Shown here: piece after piece, positions 8,317 to 16,636 of the stretch
Layout of the letters: each line of letters opens with the position of its first letter
Numbering within the stretch: position 1 is the stretch's first letter
Origin: Bacteroidota bacterium
GTDB taxonomy: Bacteria; Bacteroidota; Bacteroidia; M30B66
Direction: 5' to 3'
Assembly (NCBI GenBank): GCA_027483445.1
Contig: JAIXUS010000013.1
Coordinates: 1 to 64,000 of the forward strand
Length of the DNA stretch: 64,000 bases
Made by a program: the position numbers and the translations under genes
The notes under the pieces: generated by a model
Told to the model about the DNA's origin: nothing
What the model saw: only the letters and a program-made list of their open reading frames with translations
The model's database searches: none

Positions 8317-8910
8317 ATGAAAGATTCAGCCTCCGAGATTGCACTTTTCAGCGCGTACATCAACCGTTTAAGCCCTTTGCCCAAATCGGCACTCGACCCA
8401 TTTCTGGAGCTGTGGTCACCTTTATCTATAGGCAGAAAGAAGGTACTCACCCGCCAAGGTGAAACGGAACGCTATGTTTATTTTGTACTCGAGGGACTTC
8501 AACGCGCCTTTCACACCGATGATTCAGGGCGCGAACACACCGTCATCTTTTCTTATCCACACAGCTTTAGCGGTGTTGCCGATTCGTTTTTACTCGATTC
8601 ACCCGCGCAGTTTTCCCTGGAAACCTTAAGCCGCAGTAGATTTCTAAGGGCTCAACGGCAGGCTGTTTTTCGCTGCGCGGATGACTTTCCGGAAGTCCAA
8701 AAACTGCTGCTTAAAGCTACATCCATCGCATTGCAAGGAGCTTTGTTCCGCCAAATAGAACTGATGTCGTGCAGTGCCGAGGAGAAGTTTCGAAGGCTCA
8801 TCAGCCGAAGCCCGCATATGCTCCACCTGTGCCCCCAGAAATACCTTGCTTCCTATCTGGGTATGGACGCCACTACCTTTTCGAAGCTTATGGGGAAAAT
8901 TGAATTGTAA
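8317..8910 (+). CDS. Crp/Fnr-family transcriptional regulator
   Basis: 197-residue protein with an N-terminal cyclic-nucleotide-binding jellyroll (about residues 20-115; LSIGRKKVLTRQGETERYVYFVLEGLQRAF and the following HTVIFSYPHSFSG strand) and a C-terminal helix-turn-helix ending YLASYLGMDATTFSKLMGKI. The canonical cAMP-binding motif of E. coli CRP is not kept, so the ligand is unknown, as in most short Bacteroidota Crp-like proteins. An in-frame ATG at 8281 exists, but a near-consensus -7 element TACCTTCG (8305-8312) lies between it and the ATG at 8317, favouring the latter. It is followed after 72 bases by the DinB-like gene, possibly its target. Confidence 0.85.
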   Translation: MKDSASEIALFSAYINRLSPLPKSALDPFLELWSPLSIGRKKVLTRQGETERYVYFVLEGLQRAFHTDDSGREHTVIFSYPHSFSGVADSFLLDSPAQFSLETLSRSRFLRAQRQAVFRCADDFPEVQKLLLKATSIALQGALFRQIELMSCSAEEKFRRLISRSPHMLHLCPQKYLASYLGMDATTFSKLMGKIEL

Positions 8911-8982
8911 CGAAAATCATGGCCCAGACCAAGATTTTTCAGTATTAGGAGTGTCACTTTTGTCGGCACAACAATCAATGGT

Positions 8983-9537
8983 ATGGCAACAACACAAGAA
9001 ACCCGGGAAATTCTCACAGAAATCGATCAACGGTTTAAGGAGTTAAGCGCTTTGTGGGCCCGGCTGCAGCAAAAGTCACCCGAGACGCTCCTTCGCAAGC
9101 CTTCGCCCGATAGCTGGAGCGCCAACGAATGCCTCAAGCACCTCAATAGATATGGACGGTACTATTTACCAGTGTTCGATAAAGTTTTGAAGGAGCGTTC
9201 CGTTCAGCCAACAACGTATCGAGAAGGCTGGCTTGGGGGCTTGTTTGTCCGTTGGATGAGCACTTCCGCCGAAGGCTACCCCGAAAAAACCATGAGTGCG
9301 CCGCCCGGTCATCGACCCAAAAACAACCTGATGCTCGATGAAACACTCCAGGAGTTTTCGCAACAGTTCGAAGCGCTGCAATCAATCATTCAAAAGGTTT
9401 CAGGGCATGATTTGGCGGGTTCGCGGATACCTATATCTATCGGAAAGTGGATTCGTTTACAAACGGGCGATGTGCTTCGTTTTTACCTTGCCCATCATGT
9501 AAGGCACCTGCACCAGGCTCTGAGAGCCCTTCAATAA
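8983..9537 (+). CDS. DinB-superfamily protein
   Basis: 184-residue four-helix-bundle protein of the DinB/YfiT superfamily. Members are metal-binding; some are thiol transferases using bacillithiol or mycothiol, others have no known activity. The sequence shows the helix SPDSWSANECLKHLNRYGRYY with the first metal-ligand candidate His in CLKHL, and the C-terminal HHVRHLHQ that supplies the remaining histidines. The middle WMSTSAEGYPEKTMSAPPGH loop is typical of the DinB_2 branch. It runs downstream of the Crp-like gene and ends 27 bases before a bidirectional terminator. A link to bacillithiol (bshB1 is in the same window) is only a guess. Confidence 0.8.
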   Translation: MATTQETREILTEIDQRFKELSALWARLQQKSPETLLRKPSPDSWSANECLKHLNRYGRYYLPVFDKVLKERSVQPTTYREGWLGGLFVRWMSTSAEGYPEKTMSAPPGHRPKNNLMLDETLQEFSQQFEALQSIIQKVSGHDLAGSRIPISIGKWIRLQTGDVLRFYLAHHVRHLHQALRALQ

Positions 9538-9563
9538 ATTCAAATTTGAAATGGGGGTACAAT

Positions 9564-9593
9564 AAAAAAGCCGATCAAGACGACCGGCTTTTT
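9564..9593. terminator. Bidirectional terminator
   Basis: AAAAAGCCG / CGGCTTTTT stem with an eleven-base loop, between the convergent DinB-like gene and tRNA-His; A- and T-runs serve both strands. Confidence 0.8.
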
Positions 9594-9594
9594 G

Positions 9595-9669
9595 GGTGGC
9601 TAATGGGGCTCGAACCCACGGCCTCTAGTGCCACAAACTAGCGCTCTAACCAACTGAGCTATAACCACC
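9595..9669 (-). tRNA. tRNA-His (GTG)
   Basis: Cloverleaf on the minus strand with acceptor GTGGTTA/TAGCCAC (one G-T pair), anticodon stem CTAGT/ACTAG and loop TTGTGGC giving anticodon GTG. The extra G at -1 (9669) faces discriminator C (9595), the identity feature of tRNA-His. CCA is not encoded. Confidence 0.97.
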
Positions 9670-9681
9670 GTTTTGAGGGCG

Positions 9682-9689
9682 CAAATATA
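9682..9689 (-). promoter_or_regulatory. -7 promoter element of tRNA-His
   Basis: TATATTTG on the minus strand, exact TAnnTTTG match 12 bases upstream of the tRNA 5' end. Confidence 0.6.
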
Positions 9690-9882
9690 AGAATAGATTC
9701 GTTCCGCAATTCTTAGACAAAAATATTCTCCTATTTTTGTAGCCACTTTTCAGCGAACCTTGAACAAGCCTCCCTGAGTGCCAAATAGATTAACATGGGT
9801 TGTGAATAGTTTTTCACTTTAACGCCCACAAAGCGTTCCTCTGCTTTGGAACGAATGTCTATTTTTATCCGCACTCCATAAA

Positions 9883-11190
9883 ATGGTATCAGACTTAATC
9901 ATCACCCTCATTTTAGTACTGCTCAACGGCTTTTTCGTTGCCGCAGAATTTGCCATTGTAAAAGTCAGGCAGAGCCAAATTGACTTAAAAATCAGTCAAG
10001 GCAACTCCATTGCCCGCATCTCCAAGCATATTCTCGACCACCTCGATGGCTACCTGAGCGCCTGCCAGCTTGGAATCACACTCGCATCACTGGCCCTCGG
10101 TTGGATTGGCGAAAGCGTTGTAAACCGTATGGTGCTTTCGCTGATGAACTCTGCAGGTTATTCCGGAAGCCCCGAAGCATCGCACGCAATCTCAATTCCC
10201 ATTGCCTTCAGCTTAATCACCATACTTCATATCGTAATTGGAGAGCAGGTGCCTAAAACTGCAGCCATCCGCAAGCCATTGCCCACAACAATGCTGGTTA
10301 CCGCTCCTTTGCGCTTTTTTTACATTGTATTTCTGCCATTTATTTGGATGCTTAATGGCCTGTCAATATTTACGTTACGGATCCTTGGCCTGTCGACCAA
10401 CAACCACACAGAAATTCACACCGAAGAGGAGCTTCGCATGATTCTCACCGAATCGGAAGAGGGTGGAGCCATCAAGCCTTCTGAAAATGAGTTGATTCAG
10501 AACGTATTTGAGTTCGACGATCGCGTGGTGCGCCAGGTATTTGTGCCCCGAACACGTGTAGTAGCACTCGACATCGACGATGAACTGGAGAAAAACATCG
10601 ATAAGGTAGTCGACGAAGGCTACTCCAGAATTCCTGTCTACCGCGACAGTATCGACAATATTTTGGGCATCATTCACTCCAAAGATTTAATCAAGGAGAT
10701 GCGGAAAAACAGACCCATCGACCTTGAAAGCCTCATTCGCCCGGCGTATTATGTGCCCCTCAGCAAGCAGATTAATCAATTGCTCAGGGAGTTGCAGCGT
10801 CAACACCTGCAAATGGCTATCGTTACCAACGAATTTGGGGGAACAGAGGGAATTGTAACCATGGAAGACATCATCGAGGAACTCGTGGGCGAAATCCAGG
10901 ATGAACACGATGAGGAAAAGCCGGTGGTCGAGCGCAAAAGCGACAATGAATACGTAGTGAATGCAACGGCAAACCTGAGCGACGTGAACGATTTACTTCC
11001 CATTCATCTCGAAGAAGGGCCTGATTATGAAACGGTTTCGGGATTGGTGAACAAAATCTTCGGAGGCATTCCGGCCGTGAACGACAAGATTGAACATGGC
11101 GGCTACGAATTCACCATTCTCAAACGATTTAAACACAGCGTTGAGCAGGTTCGTTTAGTGGTGATAAACGATAACATAAACAACGAGTAA
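9883..11190 (+). CDS. CNNM/CorC-type hemolysin family protein
   Basis: 435-residue inner-membrane protein with the three modules of the family: an N-terminal DUF21/CNNM transmembrane domain (about 1-190, including GFFVAAEFAIVKVR and LDGYLSACQLGITLASLALGW), a pair of CBS domains (about 205-330; VFVPRTRVVALD, YSRIPVYRDSIDNILGIIHSKDL, FGGTEGIVTMEDIIEELVG) and a C-terminal CorC/HlyC domain. Bacterial relatives export magnesium or cobalt and respond to nucleotides through the CBS pair; the hemolysin label is historical. The stop is followed after one base by the ATG of the copper-type ATPase, so the two are cotranscribed, which points to metal-ion homeostasis. In related genomes a gene of this type often sits between lptC and ppiD; here it is separate. 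Confidence 0.9.
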   Translation: MVSDLIITLILVLLNGFFVAAEFAIVKVRQSQIDLKISQGNSIARISKHILDHLDGYLSACQLGITLASLALGWIGESVVNRMVLSLMNSAGYSGSPEASHAISIPIAFSLITILHIVIGEQVPKTAAIRKPLPTTMLVTAPLRFFYIVFLPFIWMLNGLSIFTLRILGLSTNNHTEIHTEEELRMILTESEEGGAIKPSENELIQNVFEFDDRVVRQVFVPRTRVVALDIDDELEKNIDKVVDEGYSRIPVYRDSIDNILGIIHSKDLIKEMRKNRPIDLESLIRPAYYVPLSKQINQLLRELQRQHLQMAIVTNEFGGTEGIVTMEDIIEELVGEIQDEHDEEKPVVERKSDNEYVVNATANLSDVNDLLPIHLEEGPDYETVSGLVNKIFGGIPAVNDKIEHGGYEFTILKRFKHSVEQVRLVVINDNINNE

Positions 11191-11191
11191 A

Positions 11192-13345
11192 ATGGCCAGC
11201 ACATCCTCACCGGACAAAGCAGAACAGCTTACCTGGAAAGTGGATGGCATGACTTGCGCTAACTGCGCTCAGGGCATTCGAAATGTGTTGGTCAAGAAAG
11301 GCCTGCACGATACCGAGGTGAACTTTGCAGCGGGAGAGGTGAACTTTACCCTCATCGATGGCTTTAGCGAAGATCAGGTTCAGGCCGACATCGAAAAGCT
11401 GGGTTATGTGGTAACCCGTGAGGAGCAAACGCCTAAACCGGCTTCCCGCTTTTCGGCTCTCGAAAAACGATTTGCCTTCTGCCTTCTGTTTACCTTGCCT
11501 CTGCTGGCCCACATGTTTGTTGATGAAGCGTGGCTCCATAATCCATGGGTGCAGCTTGGGCTCTGTATTCCGGTGATGGCAGGCGGCTGGTGGTTTTTTG
11601 CCCGAAGTGGATGGCAATCGCTCAAAACCGGCGTTCCCAATATGGATGTGCTGGTAAGCGTAGGTTCGCTTTCGGCCTTCCTCTATTCGCTCATCGGCAC
11701 AAGCCTTTACCTCGGAACACCCGAAGCGCACAATTACCTCTTCTATGAAACGGCGGCCAGCATCATCACCCTGGTATTGCTGGGCAACATACTCGAACAG
11801 CGCTCTGTAAAACAAACCGGAAGCGCCCTTCGCGAGTTGTCCGCCTTGCAACCCGAAACCGCCATTCGCATCAGCCAAGGTGCCGCCGGTACGCAAGAAG
11901 AACAAGTTGCTGTAAACATGCTCAAACCCGGCGATGTGATTCGCGTTACCGAAGGAGCACGAATACCCGCCGACGGGCAAGTGCTGCAAGGAGAAGGACT
12001 GGTTGACGAAAGCATGATGACCGGCGAAAGCTTACCCGTAGCCAAACGCAGTGGCGACCCGGTTCTGAGTGGAACCCTCAATATTTCCGGAAATTTCAGC
12101 CTTCACGTAAGCCGATACAACAAACAAACCGCCCTGGCCGGCATTCTCGAACGGGTTCGGAAAGCGCAAAACGACAAGCCCCCGGTTCAGAAGCTAGGCG
12201 ATCGAATCTCCGCCATTTTTGTGCCCGTGGTCATGGCCATCGCGCTACTTACGGCCCTGGTTTCCTATTGGATCGGCCTGCCGCTGCAAGATGCGCTCAT
12301 GCATGCCATTGCCGTGTTGGTAATCTCTTGTCCTTGCGCAATGGGGCTCGCCACACCTACTGCTGTTATGGCCGGTTTGGGTCGCGCTGCGCGGATGGGC
12401 GTTTTGTTTCGCTCCGGTACCGATGCCGAGGTGATGGCCCGCTCCCGGGTATGGGCTTTCGACAAAACAGGAACCCTCACTACCGGTCAGTTTCAACTGC
12501 GCGGAATTACCCTGTATTCAGAGCTTGCCGAACTAAAACCCGAAGCCGTAGTGCTGGCATTGGAACAGGCTAGTAGTCACCCGATTGCCCAATCACTGTG
12601 CAAGGCACTGAAAAACGAGCAGGCGGCAAAGCTTGTGAATGTGAAGGAAATCAAGGGTTTTGGCATGCAAGGAGAATGGCCTTCAGGCGGTGTTTTTCGC
12701 CTGGGCTCCGCGCGCATTGTGCCAGAAGGCATAACTTTAAAGAAGTCTCACACGCTCTACCTGATTCACAACAGCACGCTGTGGGCCGGTATCGATTTGG
12801 ACGATGAACTCAAGCCTGATGCGGCTTCTACCATTGCCGCCCTTAAAAATGCAGGCATGGAAGTAGTCATGATCAGTGGCGATACCGAAGAACGTTGCGC
12901 TAAGGTTGCCGGGCAAGCCGGGATTGATACCTGGTTCAGCGCCTGCCTTCCGGAACAGAAGCTGGAGCGAATCGCCATTCTTAAGCAAAAAGGCAAGGTG
13001 GTGATGGTGGGCGATGGCATCAATGATGCACCGGCACTCAACGCCGCTGATGTGTCGGTTTCGCCGGCTTCAGCCTCCAGTATCGCCATTCATTCTGCGG
13101 GAGTTATACTTACTTCCGAGAAAAATCTTGGGGGAATTCTTACAGCCCTTTCCATCAGTAAGTTGACGCTGAAAACGATTCGTCAGAATCTATTCTGGGC
13201 CTTCTTTTATAATGTTGTCGCGATTCCTATTGCAGCGGTCGGTTTACTCAGTCCTATGATTGCCGCATTTTCTATGGCATTTTCCGACGTAATCGTGATA
13301 GGAAATTCCATCTACCTAAAAATCCGTGCGTTACCTAAACATTAA
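11192..13345 (+). CDS. Copper-type P1B ATPase (CopA-like)
   Basis: 717-residue heavy-metal pump that couples ATP hydrolysis to export of a soft metal, most likely Cu(I), across the inner membrane. One N-terminal HMA domain carries GMTCANC (residues 19-25). Membrane helices follow, with the actuator TGES loop (DESMMTGESLPV), the ion-site CPC at 380-382 in ISCPCAMGLATPTAV, phosphorylated Asp424 in DKTGTLTTG, the nucleotide-domain SSHPIA, and the hinge GDGINDAPAL. Helix 7 keeps YN (FFYNVVA). Helix 8 reads MAFSDV, where classical CopA has MxxSS, so one ligand-region serine is Asp. Second gene of an operon with the CNNM protein; copper specificity is inferred from the CPC/HMA set. Confidence 0.9.
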   Translation: MASTSSPDKAEQLTWKVDGMTCANCAQGIRNVLVKKGLHDTEVNFAAGEVNFTLIDGFSEDQVQADIEKLGYVVTREEQTPKPASRFSALEKRFAFCLLFTLPLLAHMFVDEAWLHNPWVQLGLCIPVMAGGWWFFARSGWQSLKTGVPNMDVLVSVGSLSAFLYSLIGTSLYLGTPEAHNYLFYETAASIITLVLLGNILEQRSVKQTGSALRELSALQPETAIRISQGAAGTQEEQVAVNMLKPGDVIRVTEGARIPADGQVLQGEGLVDESMMTGESLPVAKRSGDPVLSGTLNISGNFSLHVSRYNKQTALAGILERVRKAQNDKPPVQKLGDRISAIFVPVVMAIALLTALVSYWIGLPLQDALMHAIAVLVISCPCAMGLATPTAVMAGLGRAARMGVLFRSGTDAEVMARSRVWAFDKTGTLTTGQFQLRGITLYSELAELKPEAVVLALEQASSHPIAQSLCKALKNEQAAKLVNVKEIKGFGMQGEWPSGGVFRLGSARIVPEGITLKKSHTLYLIHNSTLWAGIDLDDELKPDAASTIAALKNAGMEVVMISGDTEERCAKVAGQAGIDTWFSACLPEQKLERIAILKQKGKVVMVGDGINDAPALNAADVSVSPASASSIAIHSAGVILTSEKNLGGILTALSISKLTLKTIRQNLFWAFFYNVVAIPIAAVGLLSPMIAAFSMAFSDVIVIGNSIYLKIRALPKH

Positions 13346-13381
13346 ATTTACGTATTTCGCATTGGTTGAAATGCATTCGTT

Positions 13382-14566
13382 TTGGAAAGCCCGAAAAAAC
13401 TGAACATCTTCTTCCTTGCCTCCTGGTATCCTTCCAGAATACATCGCTCGTTGGGGATTTTCATCCGGCGGCACGCCGAAGCCGTTTCCCTCAAACACCG
13501 GGTAAGCGCGATTCATGTGGTGGCCGACGAAGCCATGAAAGAAGGTGAATTCCGCCTCGACCGTAAAGAACTCAACCCAAACCTGCACGAAATTGTGCTG
13601 TATTACGGCAAATCGGAAGGCGGGCTGCGCATTTTACGGTCGTGGAAAAACTGGAAACTTTTGCAGAAACACCTCGACTTCGCCCTGCTCAAGGCTACAG
13701 AGCACGAAGGCAAGCCCGACCTACTTCATCTTCAGGTAATTTGGCCCTTTGGTTCGGCAGCCCTGCGATTCGTGAAAAAGCACCGAATCCCCTTGCTCGT
13801 TACCGAACACTGGACAGGCTACCAACCCGAAGATGGCCGCTATCGGGGAGGCATGATGAAGCGAATGACCGCAAAAGTGGTGCGTAAGGCTTCCGCCGTG
13901 ATTACCGTATCGCAACAGCTGGCCTCCGCCATGCAGCAATGCAAGCTTCGTGGGCGTTATGAGACCATCAGCAACGTAGTTGATACTTCAGTCTTTAGCC
14001 CTGAACAAGCGACGCAAGATTCCGGAACTACCCGATTTATCCATGTTTCGTCGCTCGACGAAGCCCAAAAGAATGTAACCGGTTTGCTTAAAGCCTTCGC
14101 GGCGGCCAAGAAGAAGCATCCGGCTATGCAGCTAACCATCGTGGGCAGCGGCAACGACGAGTCGGCCATTAAGCGCTTTTCGAATGAGATGGGTCTCACA
14201 ACCCGCGGTGTAGAGTTTAAGCCCTTTGCCGATGCTCCCGCACTCAATGCACTCTTCGCGCAGTCGGATGCCCTTGTACTCAATAGCCGTTACGAAAACC
14301 AGCCCGTGGTGATGCTCGAAGCCTTCGCCTGTGGCTTGCCTGTAGTAGCCCCGGCAGTTGGCGGTATTCCCGAATGGATCGATGCCTCGCGCGGTATCGT
14401 ATTCCCGGCCGGCCATCATGATGCACTTACTGAAGCCCTGTTACAAGTGGCTTTGAATCGCTCGGCATGGAACCGCAAGACAATTGCCGACTTCGCCCGC
14501 GAAAATGTGGGTAAAGAGGCCATTGCTGCGGCACACGACCGGATTTACGCGTATTTTGCGGGCTGA
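13382..14566 (+). CDS. GT4-family glycosyltransferase
   Basis: 394-residue GT-B enzyme that transfers a sugar from a nucleotide donor to a growing surface glycan, on the cytoplasmic side of the membrane. The N-terminal Rossmann domain starts KLNIFFLASWYPSRIHRSLG and contains LLHLQVIWPFG and LLVTEHWTGY; the C-terminal donor domain (about 200-370) contains IHVSSLDEAQKNVTGLL and the E-x7-E motif in ENQPVVMLEAFACGLPVV. An in-frame TGA at 13367 and no in-frame ATG before the conserved start leave TTG at 13382 as the only sensible initiation codon. It opens a four-gene operon with overlapping stops and starts. Sugar specificity cannot be read. Confidence 0.88.
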   Translation: MESPKKLNIFFLASWYPSRIHRSLGIFIRRHAEAVSLKHRVSAIHVVADEAMKEGEFRLDRKELNPNLHEIVLYYGKSEGGLRILRSWKNWKLLQKHLDFALLKATEHEGKPDLLHLQVIWPFGSAALRFVKKHRIPLLVTEHWTGYQPEDGRYRGGMMKRMTAKVVRKASAVITVSQQLASAMQQCKLRGRYETISNVVDTSVFSPEQATQDSGTTRFIHVSSLDEAQKNVTGLLKAFAAAKKKHPAMQLTIVGSGNDESAIKRFSNEMGLTTRGVEFKPFADAPALNALFAQSDALVLNSRYENQPVVMLEAFACGLPVVAPAVGGIPEWIDASRGIVFPAGHHDALTEALLQVALNRSAWNRKTIADFARENVGKEAIAAAHDRIYAYFAG

Positions 14567-15846
14567 TGCTCCGCCTGATTGCCCTTACCTTCCTCAGCCG
14601 TTTCGGCACCGCAGCACTGAACTTTTTCACCATTGTGCTGCTCTCCCGTGCCTTGGGGCCCGCCGGGAAAGGCGAAGCCAGCCGCATGCTGGTGGTCATT
14701 GCCGGGGTACAAATGCTCTGCGATTTCGCCGGTGGTGCAGCCCTGGTGTATCTCTCGCCTCGCTTTAAACTCTTCAGCCTTTGGAAACCCATCGCTGTGT
14801 GGACCTTCCTCTGCAGCCTTGGGCTCGGCATTTGGCTCTCGTTTGTCAATGAACCTTTGCTAAGCACTTACATCCCGGCCACGGTTGTTCTATGCTTTAT
14901 CAATGCCCTCAACTCGCAGCAAATGCACTTGCTCAACGGTAGGGAAAAATTCCGACACACTGCCGCATTAATGTTGCTTCATGCCTTCTTAACAGCTTCA
15001 GTTTTAGGTGTGTTGCTTCAGTTTGAGCCCGAGGTTATGGACTATTTCATCGCGCTGTTTGTAAGCTGGGGAGCCTCCTTTGTGGCTTCATTGTGGTTTC
15101 TCCGGCAAACAGCCGTTGGAGAAGGGGAGAGGCCTGTTTTTCGGCTACGCCGGGATGGCCGACAGCTTTTTGCCTCAGGCAGCATCAACCAGGCCGGACA
15201 TCTGCTTCAGTTCCTCAACCAGCGCCTCTTTTTCTTCCTTTTGCCCGCCTTTGCCCTCGGCATATATTCAAATGCGGTTGCCTTGGCCGAATCAATCTGG
15301 ATGATTGCTTCGAGCATTGCCATGATACAGTATGGAAAAATTGCGAACATGCACAACAAGGCCGAAGCCGCGCAGCTCACTGTTCGATTGTTCCGTTTGG
15401 CCTTATGGGTCTCTTTCCCCACCGTACTTGTTGTTGCGCTCATTCCCGAAGGCCTGTACTTATTTATTTTTGGGGATGGCTTCAGGCATGTCGACCAAAG
15501 CTTACGTCTGCTGCTTCCCGGCGTCCTCACGTTATCGGGATATTTGGTTTTGGGCCATTATTTTAGCGGAACCGGTCAGTTTTTGAAAAACAACCTGAGC
15601 ATTGCGCTGGGTGTGGCAGCCGCGGCGGCAGGCTTTGGCCTCTTGATGCTCCTTCGCGGCACACCGCCCGGGCCACTCTCCGCGGCATTGATTACCTCAT
15701 TGGCCAATTCGGCCACCTTTTTTTCCGTTATTTGGCTCTTTCTGCGCGATACCCGCCTGCCGGTCTCCGTCTTAATTCCACGACGCAGCGACTTGCAGGA
15801 GTTTCGCACCTTGTTGAACTTGAAAAGGCATGAAGACGCTCTCTAA
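14566..15846 (+). CDS. Polysaccharide flippase (MATE/Wzx-like)
   Basis: 426-residue polytopic membrane protein with about twelve hydrophobic helices spread along its length, beginning LIALTFLSRFGTAALNFFTIVLLSRALGPAGKGEASR, the usual first helix pair of oligosaccharide flippases of the MOP superfamily. Such proteins move lipid-linked glycan units across the inner membrane. Its ATG overlaps the stop of the glycosyltransferase by one base (TGATG), and its end overlaps the next gene by 17 bases. The operon context supports a Wzx-like role; the substrate is unknown. Confidence 0.85.
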   Translation: MLRLIALTFLSRFGTAALNFFTIVLLSRALGPAGKGEASRMLVVIAGVQMLCDFAGGAALVYLSPRFKLFSLWKPIAVWTFLCSLGLGIWLSFVNEPLLSTYIPATVVLCFINALNSQQMHLLNGREKFRHTAALMLLHAFLTASVLGVLLQFEPEVMDYFIALFVSWGASFVASLWFLRQTAVGEGERPVFRLRRDGRQLFASGSINQAGHLLQFLNQRLFFFLLPAFALGIYSNAVALAESIWMIASSIAMIQYGKIANMHNKAEAAQLTVRLFRLALWVSFPTVLVVALIPEGLYLFIFGDGFRHVDQSLRLLLPGVLTLSGYLVLGHYFSGTGQFLKNNLSIALGVAAAAAGFGLLMLLRGTPPGPLSAALITSLANSATFFSVIWLFLRDTRLPVSVLIPRRSDLQEFRTLLNLKRHEDAL

Positions 15847-16636
15847 ACTCTTTCGCGCATTGGGAAAGGTTATTCGTAACCCTTACCTGCTTAACGCGGT
15901 ACTCGATCAGGAAGAGGAACACCAGCGGCAAATGCTTGCAGAGGGCTTCGACCCTTCCGGCTTGCCCGAAATTGCCTTTAATCAGTTTCTTCCGGCTTCG
16001 GGCGTTACGGTAAGTCCTTTCGCCTTTCTCGATGGAGGCTCGCTGCCTACCGACCTAGCCCTCATTCGCCTGCTTGCCCCGCTCACACAGGCCGAGACCT
16101 ATTTTGAAATCGGAACCTGGCGTGGCGAAAGTGTGATGCAGGCTGCACAGGTATTCAAACAGGCCTACACACTTAACCTGCCCGATGAAGAGATGCATCG
16201 GCGTGGTTGGAATCAGGCCTACATTGCCTTGCACCGACATTTCTCTGCGAAACAGGCCAATGTCATCCACCTGCAAGGTGACTCCCGAAAATTTAACACT
16301 AAAGCCCTCGAAGGAAACTGCGATTTTGTGTTTGTAGATGGCGACCACCATTACGATTCGGTGGTTAACGATACCCAACTTGCTTTTCGCCTCATTCGCA
16401 AGGGAGGAATTATTCTTTGGCACGATTACGCCCATTCGCCCGAACAGGTGCGCTGGAACGTGTTTCATGGAATTATGGAAGGCGCTCCGGAAGCGGCCAA
16501 ACCTCATTTATATGCGGTGTCGAATACCCTGTGTGCAGCCTTTCTGCCCAATTACACCGGCGAATCAAGGCGTAGGCAGTATCCATCTACACCCAATCCG
16601 GGCTTCTCGCTCAACATTCAACCTTATAAGTCCTGA
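15830..16636 (+). CDS. Class I SAM-dependent methyltransferase (Methyltransf_24 type)
   Basis: 268-residue protein with a Rossmann-like methyltransferase core: motif I region TYFEIGTWRGESVMQAA (about residue 88), and the acidic metal/active-site block CDFVFVDGDHHYDSVVNDT near residue 165, followed by LIRKGGIILWHDYAH. The DGDHHYD block is characteristic of the Methyltransf_24 family found in polysaccharide and secondary-metabolite clusters. It overlaps the flippase by 17 bases and the next gene by one (TGATG). A sugar-hydroxyl substrate is inferred from the operon only. Confidence 0.8.
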   Translation: MKTLSKLFRALGKVIRNPYLLNAVLDQEEEHQRQMLAEGFDPSGLPEIAFNQFLPASGVTVSPFAFLDGGSLPTDLALIRLLAPLTQAETYFEIGTWRGESVMQAAQVFKQAYTLNLPDEEMHRRGWNQAYIALHRHFSAKQANVIHLQGDSRKFNTKALEGNCDFVFVDGDHHYDSVVNDTQLAFRLIRKGGIILWHDYAHSPEQVRWNVFHGIMEGAPEAAKPHLYAVSNTLCAAFLPNYTGESRRRQYPSTPNPGFSLNIQPYKS

